A stretch of DNA of 64,000 bases from the NCBI GenBank assembly GCA_030844895.1, contig CM061231.1, positions 36,217,149 to 36,281,148 of the forward strand, in the 5' to 3' direction. Of the stretch, positions 30,441 to 39,600 are shown piece by piece (the first letter of the stretch is position 1; each line of letters opens with the position of its first letter). Under the pieces are notes generated by a model. The model did no database searches, was not told the origin of the DNA, and worked only from the letters and a program-made list of their open reading frames with translations. The stretch is from Ambrosia x helenae (Eukaryota > Streptophyta > Magnoliopsida > Asterales > Asteraceae). The translations under genes and the position numbers were made by a program.

Positions 30441-30763
30441 TGATAGAGACCGATTCGAGATGGTCAATCTCCCTAGTGACCCGTTGAGTGGGTTAGGCTC
30501 CAAAGAACATAGATAAAGAAGAAGACTAGATTTTCCAATAATTTTCTCATTCCTCTCAATCATAAAACTCAAAGGCATTTTATAAGGCTTACAAACAACT
30601 AACAGACGTGGACAAAGTAGAAAATAACTGCATGCTACCACTATCCTAGTTTTACATGGAATAGAAAGAACATAGGAACAAAACAAAGGAACATAGTCAC
30701 CCACGTAAAGTACATGGGGTAGCAACGTGTGCATGACGGGACTCACTAGATCGGCACGTATCA
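30441..30763 (-). repeat. Concatemer LTR 3 (323 bp)
   Basis: Carries the GGCATTTTATAAGG variant, shared only with LTR 5, which alters the base after the TATA box. Confidence 0.93.
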
Positions 30764-31743
30764 ATTCCCGCGCTCCTCAAATCGTTCTTGTCCTCAAGAA
30801 CAAAATGCGTTTGCCATGGTAGTCGCCATTCGACTCTCCCGATGGCATTCGGTGCGGTCTTAACGACGCGCCATGGTGGCCGCCACTCGAGTCGTTGCAC
30901 GGTACCTACGATCGTTGGCTTGGATGTAGGTTCCATCTTCGTGGGAGCATTACTTGCTGAAGTTCGTGACACTAATTGAGTTGCAACGACGCGTTTCTCT
31001 AATAGTAACCAAAGCTCCAAAAATGCAACATGAATAGGACTTGGCTTCTCATCCATACAACTTTTCTTCGAAGCAGGTTTGAGTTTGGTTAGCGTAGTGA
31101 TGAGGATGTACGATTGTGTGGAATAGGAGGTTAATGGTTGTGCAAACGGTTCCGGGGCTGCGTTTGGTGGCGGATTTGGCACCGGTGGGATGTATGTCTT
31201 ATGAGATGGTGAAGGGTCGGTTTCGGTTGGTGGCAGATTTGGCACCGTGGAGTCCACAGATGGTGATGGTGGCTGCCATGGCGGCCTCCATTCTCGTGTT
31301 TTGACTGCCTTCGGAGCCTCGTTGTTGAAGGACAAGAACCGGTTGTTGTGGGTGCCATATTTAATGGGTGTGCGTGTGGTTTTAGGGGCTGGTTTAGCGT
31401 GTTGAAGGGTGACATGTGAGGTTGATTTTGGTGCTGATTTGGGGACTGGTTTGGGTGAGGTTTGTGATGCGGACGAAGTGGTTGAAGAGGGTCGTTTGGG
31501 TGTGGTTTTGTAGGCCGTTTGTTGGTGCCGAATGGTGCATTTTTTGGATGCGGATGAGGATATTTGATGTAAGAATGGTTTCGGGGCAAATGGTTTGGGC
31601 GGCGGTCTAGGAAGTTGTAGTCGAGCGGGTAGTGGAGGTGGTGGAGGTATACCACGGCTAGCGGTATACTCTTCAAGGCTTTTTTGGTTTTTCTCGATAG
31701 TATTCCATAATTCGTCAAGCAACAACTGGATTTTAGAGGTCAT
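30697..31743 (-). CDS. Proline-rich ORF, concatemer unit 3 (intact)
   Basis: 348 codons from ATG 31743 to the stop at 30697, nearly identical to unit 2. It carries the Y variant at PIK-Y-GTHNN, as unit 1 does, and a private change near its end (LEDKNDLRSAG; AATCGTTC where other units have AACGTTC at about 30780). The three EWRxPW words are intact. Function is not recognised. Confidence 0.6.
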   Translation of the reverse strand: MTSKIQLLLDELWNTIEKNQKSLEEYTASRGIPPPPPLPARLQLPRPPPKPFAPKPFLHQISSSASKKCTIRHQQTAYKTTPKRPSSTTSSASQTSPKPVPKSAPKSTSHVTLQHAKPAPKTTRTPIKYGTHNNRFLSFNNEAPKAVKTREWRPPWQPPSPSVDSTVPNLPPTETDPSPSHKTYIPPVPNPPPNAAPEPFAQPLTSYSTQSYILITTLTKLKPASKKSCMDEKPSPIHVAFLELWLLLEKRVVATQLVSRTSASNAPTKMEPTSKPTIVGTVQRLEWRPPWRVVKTAPNAIGRVEWRLPWQTHFVLEDKNDLRSAGIDTCRSSESRHAHVATPCTLRG

Positions 31744-31776
31744 GATGGAGGTGAATTCGAGAATGAAAGCACCAAA

Positions 31777-32099
31777 TGATAGAGACCGATTCGAGATGGT
31801 CAATCTCCCTAGTGACCCGTTGAGTGGGTTAGGCTCCAAAGAACATAGATAAAGAAGAAGACTAGATTTTCCAATAATTTTCTCATTCCTCTCAATCATA
31901 AAACTCAAAGGCCTTTTATAAGGCTTACAAACAACTTACAGACGTGGACAAAGTAGAAAATAACTGCATGCTACCACTATCCTAGTTTTACATGGAATAG
32001 AAAGAACATAGGAACAAAACAAAGGAACATAGTCACCCACGTAAAGTACATGGGGTAGCAACGTGTGCATGACGGGACTCACTAGATCGGCACGTATCA
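31777..32099 (-). repeat. Concatemer LTR 4 (323 bp)
   Basis: Carries the GGCCTTTTATAAGG variant, as LTRs 1 and 2 do, and a private AACTTACAGACG change. Confidence 0.93.
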
Positions 32100-33080
32100 A
32101 TTCCCGCGCTCCTCAAAACGTTCTTGTCCTCAAGAACAAAATGCGTTTGCCATGGTAGTCGCCATTCGACTCTCCCGATGGCATTCGGTGCGGTCTTAAC
32201 GACGCGCCATGGTGGCCGCCACTCGAGTCGTTGCACGGGTACCTACGATCGTTGGCTTGGATGTAGGTTCCATCTTCGTGGGAGCATTACTTGCTGAAGT
32301 TCGTGACACTAATTGAGTTGCAACGACGCGTTTCTCTAATAGTAACCAAAGCTCCAAAAATGCAACATGAATAGGACTTGGCTTCTCATCCATACAACTT
32401 TTCTTCGAAGCAGGTTTGAGTTTGGTTAGCGTAGTGATGAGGATGTACGATTGTGTGGAATAGAAGGTTAATGGTTGTGCAAACGGTTCCGGGGCTGCGT
32501 TTGGTGGCGGATTTGGCACCGGTGGGATGTATGTCTTATGAGATGGTGAAGGGTCGGTTTCGGTTGGTGGCAGATTTGGCACCGTGGAGTCCACAGATGG
32601 TGATGGTGGCTGCCATGGCGGCCTCCATTCTCGTGTTTTGACTGCCTTCGGAGCCTCGTTGTTGAAGGACAAGAACCGGTTGTTGTGGGTGCCATGTTTA
32701 ATGGGTGTGCGTGTGGTTTTAGGGGCTGGTTTAGCGTGTTGAAGGGTGACATGTGAGGTTGATTTTGGTGCTGATTTGGGGACTGGTTTGGGTGAGGTTT
32801 GTGATGCGGACGAAGTGGTTGAAGAGGGTCGTTTGGGTGTGGTTTTGTAGGCCGTTTGTTGGTGCCGAATGGTGCATTTTTTGGATGCGGATGAGGATAT
32901 TTGATGTAAGAATGGTTTCGGGGCAAATGGTTTGGGCGGCGGTCTAGGAAGTTGTAGTCGAGCGGGTAGTGGAGGTGGTGGAGGTATACCACAGCTAGCG
33001 GTATACTCTTCAAGGCTTTTTTGGTTTTTATCGATAGTATTCCATAATTCGTCAAGCAACAACTGGATTTTAGAGGTCAT
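32033..33080 (-). pseudogene. Proline-rich ORF, concatemer unit 4 (+1 G frameshift)
   Basis: Same ORF as unit 2 with the H variant. One extra G at 32237-32239 (CACGGGTACC instead of CACGGTACC) shifts the frame about two thirds of the way through. It also has private changes near its start (IDKNQKS, TASCGIP). This unit is 1337 bp instead of 1336 because of the inserted base. Confidence 0.8.
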
Positions 33081-33113
33081 GATGGAGGTGAATTCGAGAA
33101 TGAAAGCACCAAA

Positions 33114-33436
33114 TGCTAGAGACCGATTCGAGATGGTCAATCTCCCTAGTGACCCGTTGAGTGGGTTAGGCTCCAAAGAACATAGATAAAGAAGAAGACT
33201 AGATTTTCCAATAATTTTCTCATTCCTCTCAATCATAAAACTCAAAGGCATTTTATAAGGCTTACAAACAACTAACAGACGTGGACAAAGTAGAAAATAA
33301 CTGCATGCTACCACTATCCTAGTTTTACATGGAATAGAAAGAACATAGGAACAAAACAAAGGAACATAGTCACCCACGTAAAGTACATGGGGTAGCAACG
33401 TGTGCATGACGGGACTCACTAGATCGGCACGTATCA
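33114..33436 (-). repeat. Concatemer LTR 5 (323 bp)
   Basis: The element's 5'-most LTR in its own sense. It starts TGCTAGAGACC (one private change) and carries the GGCATTTTATAAGG variant. It is followed by TSD TATTC at 33437-33441. Confidence 0.93.
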
Positions 33437-33441
33437 TATTC

Positions 33442-33800
33442 CTATAATGTGTGGCCATTCCGGTGAGGATATTCGCACATGTACGACACATTTAGTGCTT
33501 TGTTGGCATTCCCAGCTTCTATGTCACTGATTAATAAAGTTTGAATGCTCTGACTTTGGTTTGCTGCAAGTGCCCACAAATTCATTCCGGATATGATCTA
33601 CTGTGGAGCTTGCTACTGATTAACCGTTTGCTTACTTCTAAGAGCCCATGGATTAGTTCCCGATAATACTGCTTGTTTTTGCATTATTTGTTTCTCTTGT
33701 TGACAAGCCTATGCCCACGGATTAGTTGGAGCTTTAACCAAGGATTGTTGTTTAGCCGTAACCGGTTAAGATAATCCATTCTCTTGTATTGATCAGACAT
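33442..33800 (-). pseudogene. Decayed Copia gag (element B), N-terminal part
   Basis: Begins at ATG 33800 (MSDQYKRMDYLN). It has the same architecture as the Sirevirus gag N-terminus: Asn/Gln-rich with repeated NPWAL (GTNPWALRSKQ, GMNLWALAANQSQ), then LLISDIEAGN (compare LMSDLETGS). Stops are present. It is split by the concatemer from the distal gag at 27205-27763. Confidence 0.78.
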
Positions 33801-34601
33801 TTTTTAAGGTTTATCTAAAAGTCAACTTTAATCAACAAAAGTCAAACTTGGTAAACAGTGGTTTCCAAACTTAGAAAAGTTTTCAACGATTTAGGAGAAT
33901 GAAGGTATTAGGGAGATTGAGGGTATTGGGCGAATGAAAAAAATCAGGTTAATGAAGGATATATTCTTGTTATACTGTTGTAGCTGAAATGGGTCATTGG
34001 GCGAATGAAGGTTATCACGCGAATGTTATTTCTGTTTGCCTAACACTGTAGCACGAATGAAGGTTCTATTCGCCTGAATGGTTTGGCATGACAGGGGTTC
34101 TATTCACCTAAATAGTGCACGCGAATAGTAGGCTCATTTGCGTGAATAGTAAGCATAAATGGGGTTCATGTGCCCTGCAGATCTGGTTACCTTGTTCTTC
34201 ACGAAAATGAGGGTTGCAAAATGTTTCTAACAAGTTTACGGTGTTTTGATAATGTTTTGGTGGGATTTTGTTAGAGAACAAGATACGCCATCAAAAACAT
34301 CATCCAACCAATAAATCTAAACCAAAAAAGTCCAAAAAGTTGATAAAAAAGTTAAAAAATATTGGTTGCAAAATGTTTCTAACAAGTTTGCGGTGTTTTG
34401 ATAATGTTTTGGTTGGATTTTGTTAGAGAACAAGATACGCCATCAAAAACATCATCCAACCAATAAATCTAAACCAAAAAAGTCCAAAAAGTTGATAAAA
34501 AAGTTAAAAAACATTTTCATTACCCCCCCCCCCTCCCTCAAATTTAATCCAAACAATATCTAAATCAAACCAAAGCTATCAAAATAACCCATGAATCGAG
34601 T
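33801..34601 (-). other. 5' leader of Copia element B with GCGAAT word cluster and 152 bp duplication
   Basis: Untranslated leader. Bases about 33890-34165 repeat words such as GGGCGAATGAAGG, CTATTCGCCTGAAT and GCGAATAGTAGG, analogous to the GCGATTAG words in the other Sirevirus leader. Bases 34212-34515 are a 152 bp tandem duplication. Confidence 0.65.
34212..34515. repeat. Tandem duplication, 2 x 152 bp
   Basis: The segment starting GGTTGCAAAATGTTTC at 34212 repeats from 34364 with only a few substitutions (for example TTTACGG/TTTGCGG and GGTGGG/GGTTGG). Confidence 0.92.
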
Positions 34602-34618
34602 CGAAAACTCTGATACCA
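34602..34618 (-). promoter_or_regulatory. Primer-binding site of Copia element B
   Basis: Minus-strand TGGTATCAGAGTTTTCG, initiator-Met type, two bases from the LTR edge at 34621, the same spacing as in the intact Sirevirus. Confidence 0.82.
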
Positions 34619-34620
34619 CT

Positions 34621-35229
34621 TACAGGACCGTATTCTCTCAAATGTTGGATCTAATACAAGAATCATTATGAGTGTTCACGTATACGAAGGCGAAAACTAC
34701 GTACACTTGTTGATAGTATGTTAGAAAGCACAAACAATGTAAGAATGATAACACAAATAGTTCTAACACAGATTCAGTTCAATCAGATTTGAAAATCACA
34801 AGGTTTTGCCAAAATATCAAAATCACATTATATGACATAGACAACTCAAGTAACGTAACACCTAGATAGGGATATCAATATTATATGCAATTACACTTTT
34901 TGTGTGTTGTTTACCGTGTTTTTAGTCTTTTGTCTACTATGTTTTAGTCTAGTGTCCATCGTGTTTTCAAACTATTGTCTGTGGAGTTTAAGTATTTTGT
35001 TCATTATGTTTTTAGTTTGTTGTCGATGTTGTTAGTGTGGTGTCCATTGCGATTTACACATATGGGTTTTCAAAATGTTTTTTTGACACTATATAAAAAA
35101 TATACTCATATTAAAGATAAAAAGGTATTCTGATTAGAATACATACTAGAAATTTTGAATTTATAAAAGTTCCAAGAAAATCATGAAAATGAACTAAACC
35201 CTAAAAGAGTTCATTTTAATGATTTACAT
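34621..35229 (-). repeat. LTR remnant of Copia element B and flanking low-complexity DNA
   Basis: The LTR starts at 34621 (TACAGGACCG; the expected TG appears mutated). Its far end is unclear, perhaps near 34870. Bases 34890-35060 are a T/G-rich degenerate repeat of phrases like GTCTACTATGTTTTAGT. No second LTR for this element is found in the window. Confidence 0.5.
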
Positions 35230-35639
35230 CCTTAAATGTTATTGAAGACTCATTCAGTCATTTTGATATATATGTATCGGTTCAAGTTGAGTTATGTGAA
35301 TTGAAATTTAAATTTAAATTAAAATCAATATCATATATCTAGAGATCGTAGTGTGAAATGTAAAGGCAATGACTCCAAAGTCCAAAGGTATAATTAATTT
35401 GAAAAAAAAAACAAAAAATATATGAAGTTGCTTACATGGTATACTCACGTAAACGAGATGAATATGGACTTTGACCAACACATGTTACGAAATCATTTTG
35501 ACAGAAACATGTGAAGTTGCTTATGTTATGTCATGAATTCTAACCAAGTTGTTACGTGGTAATTAAATATTAAATTAAATCTCAATATATAATATATAGA
35601 GATTACCCAACTTCAACTTTATAATATTTTCATGTTAAA
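35230..35639. repeat. Promoter-side block of TAXI locus 2 (segmental duplication, copy B)
   Basis: Paralogous to about 3261-3690 (see there). It is interrupted at 35639/35640 by the palindromic array and resumes at about 42221 with CATACTTTATTTGGTA, which is contiguous in copy A. Copy A therefore serves as the empty site that fixes the array's limits. Confidence 0.75.
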
Positions 35640-36000
35640 GAGAAAATTACGCAATTAGTCCCTGTGATTTGCCTTTAGTTTCACCTTTAGGTATTAAGGT
35701 TTAAAAGTTTCATGTTAAGTGTTTAAGTTTAGTTTTTGTAACATAATAGGGTATTAGCATTAACGGAGGTTAATATTTAACTGAGTTTACCCTCACGTGA
35801 CAAATGGTAAACCACAAGGACCAAATGTGAAACTTAAGTGGGGCCCACCTAATACCCTATTATGTTACAATAACTAAACTTAAACCCTTAACATGAAACT
35901 TTTAAACCTTAATACCTAAAGGTGAAACTAAAGGCAAACCACATGGACTGATTGCGTAATTTTCTCTAATCTAAAATAAAAAAATATTGATGTATGTAGT

Positions 36001-36072
36001 GGGGGTCGAACCCGGGTTGATGGCCGGGTCGATCCTAAAACCAAATGGATCAACCAACTGAGCCACTTGTGC
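36001..36072 (-). other. tRNA-like (SINE-head-like) block in palindromic unit 1, left arm
   Basis: Minus sense reads GTGGCTCAGTTGGTTGA, matching a Pol III A box, and about 35 bases later GGGTTCGACCCCC, matching a B box. A cloverleaf was not demonstrated, and there is no clean acceptor stem or CCA context, so I treat it as tRNA-derived, not a tRNA gene. Copies recur at about 37337, 38580, 39916 and 41251 in the other units. Confidence 0.55.
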
Positions 36073-36534
36073 ATTTGGTTTATTATTGAATACGTAGTTT
36101 TTTTATACAGCAGTTATCATTTTGATCTGGCTCTTATAATAACCCACGAATATTAACCCTCAAACCCACTTGTCGAATTCATTGTATGTACCACGAATTG
36201 AGAACTGAAACACATGTATATATGATAGTCGATCCATTTTGTAAAAAAAATTTCCATTAAAACATTCAAATCAAGCTCCATTCGACGAATTAAAGGTTGA
36301 TGTCACGCGTCTTTAAGAAGCCAATTAACCATCGATTCGAAAATGTTAGTTCGATTATTTTACATGGTTTTGATCAGAATTCAATGTAGATTAATAGCCC
36401 TATGATTTCATTCACATCCGTGGTCTAATTCGATGTCAATCGAAATGGGTTTGAGGGTTAAAATTCGTGGGTTAGTATAAGGAACCAGGTTCGATCTGAT
36501 AATTGCTTTATAAAAAAACGTTTCAAAACCAAAT

Positions 36535-36607
36535 ACACAAGTGGCTCAATTGGTTGATCCATTTGGTTTTAGGATCGACCCGGCCATCAACCCGGGCTCG
36601 ACCCCCA
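36535..36607 (+). other. tRNA-like block in palindromic unit 1, right arm
   Basis: Mirror copy of the left-arm block in plus sense (GTGGCTCAATTGGTTGA ... GGGCTCGACCCCC). The B box has C where the left arm has T (GGCTCGA), which should weaken Pol III recognition. The pair therefore reads outward from the unit centre. Equivalent copies occur in the other four units. Confidence 0.5.
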
Positions 36608-39600
36608 CCACAAACATCAATATTTTTTATTTTAGATTATTAGGTGGGCCCCACTTAAATTTCATATTTGGTTTGCCTTTAGTTTCACCTTTAGATATTA
36701 AGATTTAAAAGTTTCATGTTAAGGGTTTAAGTTTAGTTTTTGTAACTTAATAGGGTATTAGGTGGGCCCCACTTAAATTTCACATTTGGTCCTCGTGGTT
36801 TACCATTTGTCACATGAGGTAAACTCAGTTAAATATTAAACTCCGTTAATGCTAATACCCTATTATGTTACAAAAACTGAACTTAAACCCTTAACATGAA
36901 ATTTTTAAACCTTAATACCTAAAGGTGAAACTAAAGGCAAACCACAGGGACTAATTGCGTAATTTTCTCCTTAAAGAGAAAATTACGCAATTAGTCCCTG
37001 TGGTTTGCCTTTAGTTTCACCTTTAGGTATTAAGGTTTAAAAGTTTCATGTTAAGTGTTTAAGTTTAGTTTTTGTAACATAATAGGGTATTAGCATTAAC
37101 GGAGGTTAATATTTAACTGAGTTTACCCTCACGTGACAAATGGTAAACCACAAGGACCAAATGTGAAACTTAAGTGGGGCCCACCTAATACCCTATTATG
37201 TTACAATAACTAAACTTAAACCCTTAACATGAAACTTTTAAACCTTAATACCTAAAGGTGAAACTAAAGGCAAACCACATGGACTGATTGCGTAATTTTC
37301 TCTAATCTAAAATAAAAAAATATTGATGTATGTAGTGGGGGTCGAACCGGGTTGATGGCCGGGTCGATCCTAAAACCAAATGGATCAACCAACTGAGCCA
37401 CTTGTGCATTTGGTTTATTATTGAATACGTAGTTTTTTTATACAGCAGTTATCATTTTGATCTGGCTCCTTATAATAACCCACGAATATTAACCCTCAAA
37501 CCCACTTGTCGAATTCATTGTATGTACCACGAATTGAGAACTGAAACACATGTATATATGATAGTCGATCCATTTTGTAAAAAAAATTTCCATTAAAACA
37601 TTCAAATCAAGCTCCATTCGACGAATTAAAGGTTGATGTCACGCGTCTTTAAGAAGCCAATTAACCATCGATTCGAAAATGTTAGTTCGATTATTTTACA
37701 TGGTTTTGATCAGAATTCAATGTAGATTAATAGCCCTATGATTTCATTCACATCCGTGGTCTAATTCGATGTCAATCGAAATGGGTTTGAGGGTTAAAAT
37801 TCGTGGGTTAGTATAAGGAACCAGGTTCGATCTGATAATTGCTTTATAAAAAAACGTTTCAAAACCAAATACACAAGTGGCTCAATTGGTTGATCCATTT
37901 GGTTTTAGGATCGACCCGGCCATCAACCCGGGCTCGACCCCCACCACAAACATCAATATTTTTTATTTTAGATTATTAGGTGGGCCCCACTTAAATTTCA
38001 TATTTGGTTTGCATTTAGTTTCACCTTTAGGTATTAAGATTTAAAAGTTTCATGTTAAGGGTTTAAGTTTAGTTTTTGTAACTTAATAGGGTATTAGGTG
38101 GTCCCCACTTAAATTTCACATTTGGTCCTCGTGGTTTACCATTTGTCACATACCTTAATACCTAAAGGTGAAACTAAAGGCAAACCACAGGGACTAATTG
38201 CGTAATTTTCTCCTTAAAGAGAAAATTACGCAATTAGTCCCTGTGGTTTGCCTTTAGTTTCACCTTTAGGTATTAAGGTTTAAAAGTTTCATGTTAAGTG
38301 TTTAAGTTTAGTTTTTGTAACATAATAGGGTATTAGCATTAACGGAGGTTAATATTTAACTGAGTTTACCCTCACGTGACAAATGGTAAACCACAAGGAC
38401 CAAATGTGAAACTTAAGTGGGGCCCACCTAATACCCTATTATGTTACAATAACTAAACTTAAACCCTTAACATGAAACTTTTAAACCTTAATACCTAAAG
38501 GTGAAACTAAAGGCAAACCACATGGACTGATTGCGTAATTTTCTCTAATCTAAAATAAAAAAATATTGATGTATGTAGTGGGGGTCGAACCCGGGTTGAT
38601 GGCCGGGTCGATCCTAAAACCAAATGGATCAACCAACTGAGCCACTTGTGCATTTGGTTTATTATTGAATACGTAGTTTTTTTATACAGCAGTTATCATT
38701 TTGATCTGGCTCCTTATAATAACCCACGAATATTAACCCTCAAACCCACTTGTCGAATTCATTGTATGTACCACGAATTGAGAACTGAAACACATGTATA
38801 TATGATAGTCGATCCATTTTGTAAAAAAAATTTCCATTAAAACATTCAAATCAAGCTCCATTCGACGAATTAAAGGTTGATGTCACGCGTCTTTAAGAAG
38901 CCAATTAACCATCGATTCGAAAATGTTAGTTCGATTATTTTACATGGTTTTGATCAGAATTCAATGTAGATTAATAGCCCTATGATTTCATTCACATCCG
39001 TGGTCTAATTCGATGTCAATCGAAATGGGTTTGAGGGTTAAAATTCGTGGGTTAGTATAAGGAACCAGGTTCGATCTGATAATTGCTTTATAAAAAAACG
39101 TTTCAAAACCAAATACACAAGTGGCTCAATTGGTTGATCCATTTGGTTTTAGGATCGACCCGGCCATCAACCCGGGCTCGACCCCCACCACAAACATCAA
39201 TATTTTTTATTTTAGATTATTAGGTGGGCCCCACTTAAATTTCATATTTGGTTTGCCTTTAGTTTCACCTTTAGGTATTAAGATTTAAAAGTTTCATGTT
39301 AAGGGTTTAAGTTTAGTTTTTGTAACTTAATAGGGTATTAGGTGGGCCCACTTAAATTTCACATTTGGTCCTCGTGGTTTACCATTTGTCACATGAGGTA
39401 AACTCAGTTAAATATTAAACTCCGTTAATGCTAATACCCTATTATGTTACAAAAACTGAACTTAAACCCTTAACATGAAATTTTTAAACCTTAATACCTA
39501 AAGGTGAAACTAAAGGCAAACCACAGGGACTAATTGCGTAATTTTCTCCTTAAAGAGAAAATTACGCAATTAGTCCCTGTGGTTTGCCTTTAGTTTCACC

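Larger units (their letters stand above)
27769..33436 (-). mobile_element. Tandem polymer of a non-autonomous LTR retroelement: 5 LTRs, 4 internal regions
   Basis: LTR-int-LTR-int-LTR-int-LTR-int-LTR in direct orientation, with 323 bp LTRs starting at 27769, 29105, 30441, 31777 and 33114 (period 1336, 1336, 1336, 1337). A single TATTC duplication flanks the whole. Each internal region (1013 bp) has, in minus sense, a PBS-like TGGTGCTTTCATT two bases after the LTR, a proline-rich ORF of 348 codons, and a PPT-like GAGGAGCGCGGGAAT before the next LTR. The ORF tail LEDKNVLRSAGIDT resembles the C-terminal end of Ty3/Gypsy polyproteins, so the element is probably a Gypsy-derived LARD. It inserted into the gag of Copia element B. 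Units are more than 99% alike by eye. Confidence 0.93.

Noticed and set aside
28092..33113. CRISPR-like array, because of the regular repeat-spacer layout
   Set aside because: The repeats are 323 bp LTRs and the spacers are identical internal regions; this is a eukaryotic retroelement polymer.
36001..36072. A functional tRNA gene
   Set aside because: A-box and B-box words are present, but I could not place acceptor, anticodon and T stems consistently, and the block is repeated in mirror image. tRNA-derived repeat is the safer call.
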